DNA of 64,000 nucleotides, taken from contig NZ_KI391971.1 in the NCBI RefSeq assembly GCF_000162475.2, forward strand, positions 889,929 to 953,928, written 5' to 3'. Position numbers and translations under genes: made by a program. Under the pieces are notes generated by a model. That model was given only the letters and a program-made list of their open reading frames with translations. It made no database searches and had not been told where the DNA came from. The DNA is from Granulicatella elegans ATCC 700633 (GTDB taxonomy: Bacteria; Bacillota; Bacilli; Lactobacillales; Aerococcaceae). Shown in pieces: positions 1 to 8,767 of this stretch (its first letter is position 1; each line of letters starts with the position of its first letter).

Positions 1-3000
1 TTTATTAGTTTCTGCTTCTGCCGGATCAGGAAAAACTAAAGTATTAGTTGACCGAATTATGGGATATATAGAAGATGGCGTTAATATTGATTCTTTATTA
101 ATTGTGACTTTTACTGAAGCTGCTGCAAAAGAAATGAAAGAACGTCTGCGTACTAATTTAGAAAAAGCTATTACAAAAGAAACAGATATTACTAAAAAGC
201 ATATGTATATCAAACAACTAAGTTTATTACCAAATGCTACGATTTCTACCATTCATAGTTTCTGTATGAAAGTCATTCGTCGTTATTTCTATTTAAGTCA
301 GTTAGACCCTGTATTTTCACTATTAAATGAAGTAGAGGGGACTTTATTAAAAGAAAAAGTATGGCGAAACATACAAGATGAATTATTAGAAGAACATTCT
401 TGGATGGATGGTTTAATGCGCTATTTTTCTAGTGATCGTAATGATGATGGATTTACAACATTAGTTTATCAACTATATGATTTTTCACGTTCAAAACCAA
501 ATCCAAAACAATGGATTTCTTCTTTAGCGGATTTATATGAAACAAAGGATGAATATGGTGAAATTCCTATTATAAAGGATCAATTTGCACCTTATATTGT
601 CGAAGAATTAAAGTATTTAGTTTCTGCCTATGATGAATTAATTAAATTAGCTGAAGTAACTGGATTTGAAAAGTGTAAAGACGTAGTTGAAGCTGATGCC
701 CAAAAAATTCAGGAAGTATATACAGCATTTGCAAGTGGTAATTACACAGCAGCATACACATTAGCGCAGGGAGTAAGTTTTGACCGTTTCCCAACTGTTC
801 CTAAAAAAGATGAAACTACAGATAGAGAAGCAGTACAGGCCATTAAACGTAAAAGAGATAGCCTGAAGAAACATTGGGAAGATCAAGTATTAGCAACAGC
901 ATTTTTCGAGTCACCTGAAGTGCAAATGAAGCATTTAAGAAATATTTATCCAATGATGTTACATTTATCTCAAGTTGTATTGAAATTTTATGAAGCTTTC
1001 CAATTAGAAAAGAAAACTTCAAATAAAATTGATTTCTCTGACTTAGAACATGATACATTATCCATTCTTTCTACTGAGAAAAATGGAGTCCTTATCGCTA
1101 AAAAATATTATAAAGAACTATTTACTGAAGTTTTAATCGATGAATACCAAGACGTAAACCGAGTTCAAGAGGCCATTTTAACAAGTGTTGCTAGGGAGAA
1201 TAATCTCTTCATGGTAGGAGATGTGAAACAATCGATATATGCATTCCGTTTAGCAGATCCATCATTATTTAGAGATAAATATGAAGCTTATGCAGATGAA
1301 AATGGCGGAAAACGAATTATTTTAGCTGAAAACTTCCGTTCTAGAGATCAAGTATTATCCTTTACAAATTTAATTTTTAGACAGATTATGGACCATGAAT
1401 TAGGTCAAATTGATTATGATGATTCAGCTGCTTTAAAAACTGGAAACTTAAATTATTCAGATGATACAGATAAATTTAGCGAATGCTATATTATTCAAAA
1501 TGCTAATCTAGAAGAAGAGGAAGAAGAATCTTCTGGATTGGAATCGGAAAGTCCGATTGATAGTTCAGCTAGTGCTGAAGTCCATTTTATTGCGGGTAAG
1601 ATTAAAGAATTGATGGCAAATCAATTTGAAATAATGCATGAAGAAAGTACAAAGGAAAACCCGAAAAAACGACCAATACAATATAAAGATATTGTTATTT
1701 TAGCGCCAACAAAGGCTAATAATGGATTAATTGAAGAAATATTTACTCAATATCAAATTCCTGTTTTAGTACAAAAAAATCTTCAATATTTTAAACGAAC
1801 AGAAATTGCCATTATGATGTCTGCACTAAAAATTATTGATAATCCTACCCAAGATATTCCATTTGTTTCAGTATTACGTTCAGGAATCGTTGGATTAGAT
1901 GAAATAGCATTAGCTCATATTCGTAAAAACAATAAATCTTGTTCGTTTTACGAAGCTTGCGTTCATTTTGTGGAGCATTTTACATTAGAAGAAGTGAATT
2001 ATTATGATAGTTCTCAACAACAGCAATTGAAAGAACGTATAAAATCATTCTTAGATCAGTTAGAATCTTGGCGAGATATTGCGAACCATCAATCTATTAG
2101 TACGCTTATTTGGCAAATTTATATGGATACGAACTATTTAACATATGTTCATGGGCAATCTGTTGGACAGCAACGTGTCTTGAATTTACATGCTTTGTAT
2201 AAATATGCGAAAGATTTCGAAGATTCTAGCTTTAAAGGATTACGTAACTTTGTTCGATTTATTCAACAAATGCAACATAAAAAACAAGATCTAGAAGAAC
2301 CTACACAAATTTCTGACGAAGAAGATGCAGTTCGTGTGATGACAATTCATGCAAGTAAGGGATTAGAATATCCAGTAGTATTTTTAATGAATGCTGGAAA
2401 GAAATTCAATCAGCAAGATATTCGCCAACAAGCCATTCGTAGTGATGAATTAGGTGTCGGAGTGAAATATTTACAACTTCCTGAAAGAATTCAATGGACA
2501 ACCATTCCATATGTAATGGCCTATAAAGCAGAAAAAAATAAATTACTTTCTGAAGAAATGAGAAAATTGTACGTAGCAATGACTCGTGCACGTGAAAAAC
2601 TCATTATTGTCGGTTCTTTAAAAGATTTCGACAAATTTAAAGAAGAACATTCGATGATAGAAGATATTGATGATGAAACATTACCATATTCTCTTCGTTA
2701 TCATGTCGATAATTATTTAACGTGGATTTTAATGGCTACAATGAGAAAGCAAGAGAAAGTTTCCTTCCATCAAGAAGTCATTGACTTTGAACAAATTAAA
2801 CAGAATGCACTCAATTGGATTCAAGAGACTGAAACGACTTCTATTAATGAAGTAGAGTGGTTACAAAAGCAAGTAGAAGGAAAACCGGTTAAAAATTTAT
2901 CAAATTTATTAGAAGATTTAAAACAAACGTATCCTTATTTGTTAGCATCCACTACAGCAAGTTATCAAAGTGTATCTGAAATTAAACGAATGAATGAAGA

Positions 3001-3661
3001 ACCAGATGTAAAACAACTACCTCAGTTGGAAGAACAAACTCAAGAAACAGAAAAAAATGTACAACAATATGTTTATTTAACATCTGAATTAGCAAAACCT
3101 AGCTTTATTGAGTCTAAACAAAAAGTTTCAGCTGCAGAACGTGGAAGCGGTTTACATTTATTAATGCAAAAATTAGACTTAACGAAGGAAATTACACCAG
3201 AATTTATTCAAGAAACAATTCAGCAATTAGTTGAGACGCAATTTTTAGAAAAAGAAGTTGCTGCAGTTATTCCAGTTGACCAAGTATATCATTTCTTCCA
3301 AAGTGAATTTGGTCAATGGATACAGGAACATCAAGCATTATTAAACCGTGAACAAGCATTTTCACACGTTGTAACAGCAAAACGTATCTTTAAACATTTA
3401 CCAGATAATGAAGATTCGATGTTGATACACGGGATTATTGATGGATTTGTGGAATTAGATGATGAGATTATCTTATTTGATTATAAAACGGATCATGTGG
3501 TACCAACACAAAAAGGTATCCAAAAAGTCGTCGATAAGTATAAACAGCAATTAAATTTATATGCTGAGGCATTAGAAACAAGTTATCAAAAGAAAGTTAC
3601 TAAACGTATGTTATGTTTATTATCGATTGGTCAATCGATAGATATTTCTAATGTTGAATAA
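1..3661 (+). CDS. addA: ATP-dependent helicase/nuclease subunit A (AddA/RexA), 5' end cut by the window
   Basis: Large subunit of the AddAB (RexAB) enzyme, which resects double-strand breaks for recombination repair. The frame is open from base 2, so the start lies outside the window; the ATG at 59 is internal because a Walker A motif (ASAGSGKTK) is encoded before it. UvrD-type motifs follow in order: DEYQDVN (about visible residue 380), VGDVKQSIYAF, ENFRSR, VMTIHASKGLEYP and VAMTRAREKL (about 858). The C-terminal RecB-like nuclease domain carries HGIIDGF and FDYKTD (about 1160), then QLNLY. About 1,219 residues are visible, nearly the whole protein. The partner addB/rexB is expected just upstream. 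Confidence 0.95.
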   Translation, partial: LLVSASAGSGKTKVLVDRIMGYIEDGVNIDSLLIVTFTEAAAKEMKERLRTNLEKAITKETDITKKHMYIKQLSLLPNATISTIHSFCMKVIRRYFYLSQLDPVFSLLNEVEGTLLKEKVWRNIQDELLEEHSWMDGLMRYFSSDRNDDGFTTLVYQLYDFSRSKPNPKQWISSLADLYETKDEYGEIPIIKDQFAPYIVEELKYLVSAYDELIKLAEVTGFEKCKDVVEADAQKIQEVYTAFASGNYTAAYTLAQGVSFDRFPTVPKKDETTDREAVQAIKRKRDSLKKHWEDQVLATAFFESPEVQMKHLRNIYPMMLHLSQVVLKFYEAFQLEKKTSNKIDFSDLEHDTLSILSTEKNGVLIAKKYYKELFTEVLIDEYQDVNRVQEAILTSVARENNLFMVGDVKQSIYAFRLADPSLFRDKYEAYADENGGKRIILAENFRSRDQVLSFTNLIFRQIMDHELGQIDYDDSAALKTGNLNYSDDTDKFSECYIIQNANLEEEEEESSGLESESPIDSSASAEVHFIAGKIKELMANQFEIMHEESTKENPKKRPIQYKDIVILAPTKANNGLIEEIFTQYQIPVLVQKNLQYFKRTEIAIMMSALKIIDNPTQDIPFVSVLRSGIVGLDEIALAHIRKNNKSCSFYEACVHFVEHFTLEEVNYYDSSQQQQLKERIKSFLDQLESWRDIANHQSISTLIWQIYMDTNYLTYVHGQSVGQQRVLNLHALYKYAKDFEDSSFKGLRNFVRFIQQMQHKKQDLEEPTQISDEEDAVRVMTIHASKGLEYPVVFLMNAGKKFNQQDIRQQAIRSDELGVGVKYLQLPERIQWTTIPYVMAYKAEKNKLLSEEMRKLYVAMTRAREKLIIVGSLKDFDKFKEEHSMIEDIDDETLPYSLRYHVDNYLTWILMATMRKQEKVSFHQEVIDFEQIKQNALNWIQETETTSINEVEWLQKQVEGKPVKNLSNLLEDLKQTYPYLLASTTASYQSVSEIKRMNEEPDVKQLPQLEEQTQETEKNVQQYVYLTSELAKPSFIESKQKVSAAERGSGLHLLMQKLDLTKEITPEFIQETIQQLVETQFLEKEVAAVIPVDQVYHFFQSEFGQWIQEHQALLNREQAFSHVVTAKRIFKHLPDNEDSMLIHGIIDGFVELDDEIILFDYKTDHVVPTQKGIQKVVDKYKQQLNLYAEALETSYQKKVTKRMLCLLSIGQSIDISNVE

Positions 3662-3669
3662 TGGATAGA

Positions 3670-3697
3670 AGGACGTTCGTGAGGAGCGTCCTTTTAT
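3670..3697 (+). terminator. Intrinsic terminator of addA
   Basis: A short hairpin with GGACG and CGTCC arms is followed by TTTT, nine bases after the addA stop codon. Confidence 0.7.
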
Positions 3698-3802
3698 GTT
3701 TGGTTTGGATTGTGGAGGAGGAATTGTTTTAGATGGTAGGATTCTTGATATGAAACTTTCTTTAATATATATTATGTAAACCTATATATCGTTCGAAATA
3801 AT

Positions 3803-3930
3803 TGATTGACTGTAGCTAGGTCGCCAGCAGCCTCGCTTTGCGAGTCTCATGGCTAAACTTTGAGCCTTGGTCTCAAAGTTTCCCTGTAAAAGAATCCTAT
3901 CTGATTCTTTTACTTTAGCTACTGTATCAA
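3803..3930 (+). repeat. Structured repeat copy E1 (complete form)
   Basis: Complete member of the dispersed repeat family. The outer stem pairs ATTGAT..TGTAGCTA with TAGCTACTGTATCAAT. Inside are P1b (AGG/CCT), P2 (base helix GCCA/TGGC, variable stem CTCGC/GCGAG), P3 (AAACTTTGAG/CTCAAAGTTT) and P4 (GTAAAAGAATC/GATTCTTTTAC). The rest of the 3662-4059 gap shows only the addA terminator and the promoter of the next gene. Confidence 0.85.
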
Positions 3931-4059
3931 TTTATTTCTTCCTTTTTACGTTAAGTAACTACAAATACTGCATAAAATATTTTCTTACTTTTTACGTTAG
4001 AAGTCTAGAATGTTATCTATTGTGTTTTAATTATATGATATGAACTTCCATACGATAAC

Positions 4060-4088
4060 TTGCTTAATTTGGGGCTTAATCGTATAAT
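4060..4088 (+). promoter_or_regulatory. Sigma-A promoter of the YesL-like gene
   Basis: The -35 box is TTGCTT (4060-4065), the spacer is 17 bp, and the -10 box is a perfect TATAAT (4083-4088). Transcription would start near 4095, which rules out translation starts upstream of 4126. Confidence 0.8.
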
Positions 4089-4125
4089 GTATTTTGTATT
4101 TTATATAGTTAAAGGATGGTTTTGG

Positions 4126-4740
4126 ATGAAATTTAATGAGGAAAGTCCTTTTTGGAGATTTGCTACGATGTTGGCGGATTTTATTTTGTTGAACTTATTA
4201 GTGATTGTAATTAGTATTCCTATTGTTACGATTGGACCTGTTTTGGCGGCTTTGTTTTATACAATGATGAAGTTTTCCGAAAATGAAGATGGTTATTTAG
4301 TGAAAACATTTTGGAACGAATTAAAACATTTATTCTTTGTACGTGTTGCTGTCTCTTTAATTTATACAGCAATCATTGCAGCGACTGTATATGTGATTCA
4401 ATTTTGGTATAGTTTTCAAAATATTTTTTGCATGATGTTAGCGATAATTTTCTTTTTATTTCTATGTATGACGATCACAGCAATGTTAATTTCGTTAGCA
4501 AGAACACAATATTTTGGTACGATTAAGAGTTATATTCGTGATGGATATTTATTTATTTTTATTTCTTTAAAGGAAGCTGTTGCTATTCTGGCAATTCCAG
4601 TTATTTTAATCGGATTTAGTATTTTCCAAGAAACGGTCTTATATTTCATGGGAATTATTGGAATTTCGTTAATGGGATATGCATTAGCTCCATTGTTTCA
4701 TAAAATGTTTTCAAAAGTAGAAAAAAAGCATGAAGGATAA
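4126..4740 (+). CDS. YesL-like (DUF624) membrane protein
   Basis: Membrane protein of 204 residues with about five hydrophobic segments. The N-terminal region with NLLVIVISIPIVTIGP and the following ALFYTMMKF resemble the DUF624/YesL family, whose members often sit beside sugar transporters but whose role is not established. I chose the ATG at 4126 because AAAGGA lies nine bases upstream and because the promoter at 4060-4088 overlaps any longer reading frame. The gene stands alone, converges on the phn operon, and shares a bidirectional terminator with it. Family assignment is by pattern only. Confidence 0.8.
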   Translation: MKFNEESPFWRFATMLADFILLNLLVIVISIPIVTIGPVLAALFYTMMKFSENEDGYLVKTFWNELKHLFFVRVAVSLIYTAIIAATVYVIQFWYSFQNIFCMMLAIIFFLFLCMTITAMLISLARTQYFGTIKSYIRDGYLFIFISLKEAVAILAIPVILIGFSIFQETVLYFMGIIGISLMGYALAPLFHKMFSKVEKKHEG

Positions 4741-4757
4741 ACCCTCATGCTTTTTTA
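4721..4757. terminator. Bidirectional terminator between the YesL-like gene and phnE
   Basis: AAAAAAGCATGA and TCATGCTTTTTT form a hairpin with an A-run on one side and a T-run on the other, between convergent genes. It overlaps the end of the plus-strand reading frame. Confidence 0.85.
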
Positions 4758-4759
4758 AT

Positions 4760-5569
4760 TTACCCACGTGCTAAATGAGTACGAATTTTCGTTGATAAGT
4801 ATTCAATGACTAATACTAAGACGATTAATCCGCATAGGATAGCCCCTACTTCATGCCATTTATAAGCTGTCATAGCAAAGATTAACGGAGCACCGATACC
4901 ACCGGCACCTACCATCCCTAAAACAGTCGCATCTCTTAAGTTCATATCAAAACGATAAATTACTGTTGAAATGAATGCCGGAATTAATTGTGGCAAAATC
5001 CCAAAACGAATTTTTTGATAGAAATTACATCCACTAGCATCTAATGATTCCAAAATCTTGTAATCCAAATCTTCAATAGCTTCGATATATAATTTAGAAA
5101 TCATCCCAATCGATGCTACAGACATTGTAAGCAACCCTGTAAAGGCACCAGGACCTGTTACACGAATAAACATTAATCCGTAAATTAAAGTTGGAACCGT
5201 ACGAATAGCCATAATTGCTGTACGTCCAATAATTGCAACTGGCTTTGGTACAATATTTGTTGCTGAAATAAATGAAAATGGAATTGCTAAAATTGCTCCT
5301 ACTAATGTTCCTAGAAATGCAATTGCAATTGTTTCTAATAATAAATATGGAACACCTTTCGTTGTAAAGTTTAACAATAAGGATGTTTCAGGAGTTACAA
5401 TCCCTTGTAAAATACTTTGAGAAATTTGTAATCCATTTTCTGGAATTTTACTTAATTCAATCGTTGATCCAGACCATGCAAAAATGATAATGAATAAGAA
5501 TAAAACGCCTAATTGAACAATCCATGTACGAGGAGCTTTTTCATATTGTTTTAATACTGCTTCATTCAT
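4760..5569 (-). CDS. phnE: Phosphonate-type ABC transporter permease (second PhnE)
   Basis: Inner component of an importer for phosphonates or related phosphorus anions, 269 residues. It has about six hydrophobic segments and the EAA-type coupling loop (ESLDASGCNFYQKIRFGILP) contacting the ATPase. The stretch RDATVLGMVGAGGIGAPL is typical of PhnE. It is the last gene of phnD-phnC-phnE-phnE and lies 16 bases after the other permease, so the two probably form a heterodimer. No C-P lyase genes are nearby, so the substrate cannot be read from context; phosphite, hypophosphite or an alkylphosphonate are all possible. Confidence 0.9.
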   Translation of the reverse strand: MNEAVLKQYEKAPRTWIVQLGVLFLFIIIFAWSGSTIELSKIPENGLQISQSILQGIVTPETSLLLNFTTKGVPYLLLETIAIAFLGTLVGAILAIPFSFISATNIVPKPVAIIGRTAIMAIRTVPTLIYGLMFIRVTGPGAFTGLLTMSVASIGMISKLYIEAIEDLDYKILESLDASGCNFYQKIRFGILPQLIPAFISTVIYRFDMNLRDATVLGMVGAGGIGAPLIFAMTAYKWHEVGAILCGLIVLVLVIEYLSTKIRTHLARG

Positions 5570-5585
5570 GTGTTTAACTCCCCTT

Positions 5586-6404
5586 CTATGTTAATTTCGT
5601 ACGTAAGTAGTAACTTACTGATTCAATAATGACTACAGTAAAGAATAATGTTACTAAAATCATCCCTACATTACCATATTCACGCCAACCAAGGTTCTCA
5701 TTTAAAATAATCCCGATACCACCGGCACCTACATATCCTAAAATAGATGCATAACGAACATTACCTTCAAAGCAATATAATGAACTTGCTAAGTAAGTTG
5801 GTAAAATTTGAGGAATAATTGCACTTGTAAATGCTTGACCTTTTGTTGCTCCTAAAGCTTCAGCTGCTTCAAAAGCTCCCATATCTACAGTTTCAATTTG
5901 TTCATATAATTGTTTACCACAGTAAGCAAAAGTATAAGTTGCAATCGCAAATGTACCAGCCATTGTTCCTAATCCAAAGATATAAGTTGCAATTAAGGCT
6001 GTTACAAGAGTTGGTAATGTACGAACCACACTTAAAAATAAACGACTTAAACTAATAATCCATTTATTTTTAACAATATTACTAGAAGCTACAATGGCAA
6101 ATGGAATTACTAAAATTGATCCTAATAATGATCCTAATAATGACATTTTAATCGTGTCAATTAATGGTTGCCAAATATTACTTGAATATTCCCAGGCAGG
6201 TGGAAACATACGACCAATAATAACAAAAAATTGAACACCACGTGTTAAAATGGTATGTAGATTAAACCCAGTAATTTTAGCTGAAAAATACATTGCAATT
6301 AACAAACCAATGACAACAAAAATAGCTTTTGATTTTGGCTCAGTAACAGTTGTACCATTTTTTAATGTAAATTCTTTTGAAGCGAAGAGTTTATTATCCT
6401 TCAT
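5586..6404 (-). CDS. phnE: Phosphonate-type ABC transporter permease (first PhnE)
   Basis: Permease of 272 residues, paralogous to the downstream gene. Near the C-terminus it shares YASILGYVGAGGIG with the family, and it carries an EAA-like loop (EAAEALGATKGQAFTSAIIP). Its start codon overlaps the end of phnC by 11 bases, which indicates translational coupling. The N-terminal 30 residues are polar before the first membrane segment. The pair of unequal permeases matches phn loci known in staphylococci and streptococci. Confidence 0.9.
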   Translation of the reverse strand: MKDNKLFASKEFTLKNGTTVTEPKSKAIFVVIGLLIAMYFSAKITGFNLHTILTRGVQFFVIIGRMFPPAWEYSSNIWQPLIDTIKMSLLGSLLGSILVIPFAIVASSNIVKNKWIISLSRLFLSVVRTLPTLVTALIATYIFGLGTMAGTFAIATYTFAYCGKQLYEQIETVDMGAFEAAEALGATKGQAFTSAIIPQILPTYLASSLYCFEGNVRYASILGYVGAGGIGIILNENLGWREYGNVGMILVTLFFTVVIIESVSYYLRTKLT

Positions 6405-7155
6405 GTAACTCCTCCGCCTTTCCTTTATAGATTAAATCTAACACTTCTTTTGTTACTTGGCTACTTGGACCATCATAAACAATTTCTCCATCACGAATAC
6501 CAATAATGCGATCTGCATATTCTAAAGCTAATTCCACATGGTGAATATTAAGTAAAATAGAAATATTTAAATCTTGGTTAATCTTTCTAAAGTCTTCCAT
6601 TACACGCTTAGCAGTAATAGGGTCTAATGCCGCAACAGGTTCATCTGCTAAAATAATTTCAGGATTTTGTGCTAAAGTTCTAGCTAATGCAACACGTTGT
6701 TGTTGTCCACCAGATAATTGGTCAGCACGGATAAAGGCTTTATCTACAATCCCTACTTTATCTAAAGCCTCTAAGGCGTGTAATTTTTCTTCTTTTGTAT
6801 AAATTCCAAATAATGAACGAAGAAATGGAATATCCGGAACAATTGAAGTTAATACGTTTTTAATAACCGTTGTTCTTGTTACTAAATTAAATGATTGGAA
6901 AATCATCCCTACTTTATTTCTACGGAATTTACGAAGAGATTTTCCTTTTAATGAAGATACATTTGTACCATCAACGGTTAAAGTTCCTTCAGTAATTTCA
7001 ATCATACGATTGATAGTACGAATTAAAGTTGATTTACCAGCTCCTGATAAACCAATAATTGAAACAAATTCACCTTGTTCAATTTCTAAATTAATATTTT
7101 TTAACCCTTTAACTCCATTTGGATAGGTTTTTGAAACATTTTCAAATTTAATCAT
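6394..7155 (-). CDS. phnC: Phosphonate-type ABC transporter ATP-binding protein
   Basis: ATPase subunit that drives the PhnE permeases, 253 residues. It shows Walker A GLSGAGKST, the Q-loop in GMIFQSFNL, the signature LSGGQQQRVALAR, Walker B IILADEPVAALDP and the switch histidine in NIHHVELA. I chose the ATG at 7155 rather than a start 18 bases upstream because AGAGGA sits about six bases before it. A terminator hairpin lies between this gene and phnD, so the ATPase and permeases are probably made at a lower level than the binding protein. Confidence 0.93.
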   Translation of the reverse strand: MIKFENVSKTYPNGVKGLKNINLEIEQGEFVSIIGLSGAGKSTLIRTINRMIEITEGTLTVDGTNVSSLKGKSLRKFRRNKVGMIFQSFNLVTRTTVIKNVLTSIVPDIPFLRSLFGIYTKEEKLHALEALDKVGIVDKAFIRADQLSGGQQQRVALARTLAQNPEIILADEPVAALDPITAKRVMEDFRKINQDLNISILLNIHHVELALEYADRIIGIRDGEIVYDGPSSQVTKEVLDLIYKGKAEELHEG

Positions 7156-7171
7156 ATCTGTCCTCTTTCTC

Positions 7172-7203
7172 AAAAAAAGGGTCAGGATTCGCTCCTAACC
7201 CTC
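7172..7203 (-). terminator. Internal terminator between phnD and phnC
   Basis: On the minus strand AGGGTTAGGA and TCCTGACCCT pair around a four-base loop and are followed by seven Ts. It is positioned to let only part of the phnD transcripts read into phnCEE. Confidence 0.85.
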
Positions 7204-7224
7204 ATTTGATCATCATTTCTTTCC

Positions 7225-8280
7225 TTAGTTACCTGATTTTAATTTTTTAAGAACTTTTTGAGCTTCACGTTCTTTATCGTAATCAGATGCATTAGCTTTC
7301 TTATATCCTGAATGAGAGTAAATCTTAATGACTTCTTTACCTTCATCTGTTCCAGCTAGTTTGATCATTGCGTTAGCAAAAGCTTCTTTGAATGCGTCGT
7401 CTACAATTGGAGAAGATTTACTTACTGAAATTGTATCGTTATAAATATCTGGAGTTACACCAATAACATTTGTTTCTTTCCAAATTTCATCTGAACGTCC
7501 ATATTCACTTGACCATTTTTTAGCATAGTCAGAACGTAAGTCAGCATATCCAACCATAATATCAATTTGTCCTGAAGCTAAACGAGCTGCAGATGAAGCA
7601 TAAGAATCAGATTGAACAACATTTTGTAAATCTGAAATATTTTTACCAAATTTATCTTGTAGCCATAATGTAGGATAAATATATCCTGAAGAAGAAGAAG
7701 TTCCTAAAACTCCCCAGTTTGCTGAATTTAAATCATCCCATGAAATGTCTTGACCACTATTCACTTTTTCAGCAATAGCTTTCCCTTTTTCTGTTGGCCC
7801 AGCAATTACTAAGCCTTTATAAGAAGTAACTTGTTCATTAGAACGTTTAGATTCTTTTCCATCATTCCAATCTTTTGGATTAGTTGAATTCTTTTCTAAA
7901 CCAGAACGAGTTGCTGTTAATAATACGTCTACCTCTTTGTCAAATAATACATAAGTACCACCAGGAATGAATCCCACATCTGCAGTACCTGATGCTAAAG
8001 CTTCCCCTACTGCATCAAAGCTTGTTCCAACATTGATTTCAACATTATTAACTGTATAACCTTCATCAGCTAATTGTTTCTTCAATAATTCTTTTAATGG
8101 TTCAGTAGCAGTTACAATCGCTTCTGGATCACGAGAAGGTACAAATGCAACTTTTAAAGTATCAATTGTTTTAGATCCATTACCTTTAGAACCTGAATCA
8201 CTAGATTGACTTGAACAAGCTGCAAGTAAAGCTGCTGCTGATACTCCAAGTACTAATTTTGACCAAAAAGACTTCTTCAT
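7225..8280 (-). CDS. phnD: Phosphonate-type ABC transporter substrate-binding lipoprotein
   Basis: Extracellular solute-binding protein of 351 residues that delivers ligand to PhnE. The N-terminus has KK, a hydrophobic stretch and the lipobox LLAAC with the lipidated cysteine at 22, followed by a serine/glycine linker. The motif KVAFVPSRDPEAI and the later VLGTSSSSGYIYP and GYADLRSDY fit the PhnD/periplasmic-binding fold, where the SSSG region contacts the phosphoryl group. It has a strong ribosome site (AGGGGGA) and its own promoter with a repeated operator-like motif. Confidence 0.93.
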   Translation of the reverse strand: MKKSFWSKLVLGVSAAALLAACSSQSSDSGSKGNGSKTIDTLKVAFVPSRDPEAIVTATEPLKELLKKQLADEGYTVNNVEINVGTSFDAVGEALASGTADVGFIPGGTYVLFDKEVDVLLTATRSGLEKNSTNPKDWNDGKESKRSNEQVTSYKGLVIAGPTEKGKAIAEKVNSGQDISWDDLNSANWGVLGTSSSSGYIYPTLWLQDKFGKNISDLQNVVQSDSYASSAARLASGQIDIMVGYADLRSDYAKKWSSEYGRSDEIWKETNVIGVTPDIYNDTISVSKSSPIVDDAFKEAFANAMIKLAGTDEGKEVIKIYSHSGYKKANASDYDKEREAQKVLKKLKSGN

Positions 8281-8338
8281 AAAATATATCCCCCTAAGAT
8301 ATGTTTTCTACAAGATTGAACTCTCAACCTCAAGTACA

Positions 8339-8367
8339 ATCATACAAAATACGAACGATAATTACAA
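8339..8367 (-). promoter_or_regulatory. phnD promoter with operator-like motif in the spacer
   Basis: On the minus strand the -35 box is TTGTAA, the spacer is 17 bp and the -10 box is TATGAT. The spacer contains the complement of AAAATACGAACGATAA (8346-8361). A second copy differing at one base (AAAATACGAACAATAA) lies 97 bp upstream at 8443-8458. A duplicated motif with one copy inside the promoter is typical of a repressor operator. Confidence 0.7.
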
Positions 8368-8522
8368 GAGTTTTTACTTGAAAAATACATTTTTAGCTAC
8401 ATTTTCATAAAAATAATTCATTTTCAAACAGTGTAAACGTGTAAAATACGAACAATAAATGTATGAAAGCATGAATAATAAATAACTAATAAATAATGAA
8501 ACAAATTATATATCAAAAAATA

Positions 8523-8567
8523 TAAAAATAACCGAACGTTTTAATTTATGACGTTCGGTTATTTTCG
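8523..8567 (-). terminator. Terminator downstream of the AAC(3)-like gene
   Basis: Perfect 15-bp inverted repeat (AAAATAACCGAACGT at 8525-8539 and its complement at 8551-8565) with an 11-base loop. On the minus strand it ends in a T-run, and it separates the acetyltransferase gene from the phnD promoter. Confidence 0.75.
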
Positions 8568-8602
8568 TGATGATTTGAAAAGGTATTTTTCCCCTTAACT
8601 TC

Positions 8603-8745
8603 TTCAGAATACATTGAAAATACTGTAGACATTGTAGCAAGGTCGCCAGCAGCCAGCTAAAGCTGTCTCATGGCTAAACTTTGAGCCTAGGTCTCAAAGT
8701 TTCCCTGCAATTGCTACTATAGAGTATTTTCTATGTTATTCTGAA
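8603..8745 (+). repeat. Structured repeat copy E2 (no P4)
   Basis: The outer stem is long (TTCAGAATA ... TATTCTGAA, roughly 35 positions per arm). P2 has base helix GCCA/TGGC, and P3 is AAACTTTGAG/CTCAAAGTTT around CCTAGGT. P4 is absent: the 3' arm begins directly after CCCTGCAA. Sequence similarity with copy E3 continues beyond the stem (CTGAATCYGTACGTMAAATA). Confidence 0.8.
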
Positions 8746-8767
8746 TCTGTACGTCAAATAGCTTTTC

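Noticed and set aside
59..120. ATG at 59 as the start of addA
   Set aside because: The frame is open back to base 2 and encodes the Walker A motif before this ATG, so the gene begins outside the window.
4060..4125. Longer N-terminus of the YesL-like protein
   Set aside because: It would overlap the -35 and -10 boxes at 4060-4088; the ATG at 4126 has a ribosome site and lies after the predicted transcription start.
8347..8456. ACGAAC motifs as PurR boxes
   Set aside because: They match AWWWCCGAACWWT except at one or two positions, but the two copies are 97 bp apart rather than closely paired, and the gene is a phosphonate-type transporter. I keep them as operators of unknown protein.
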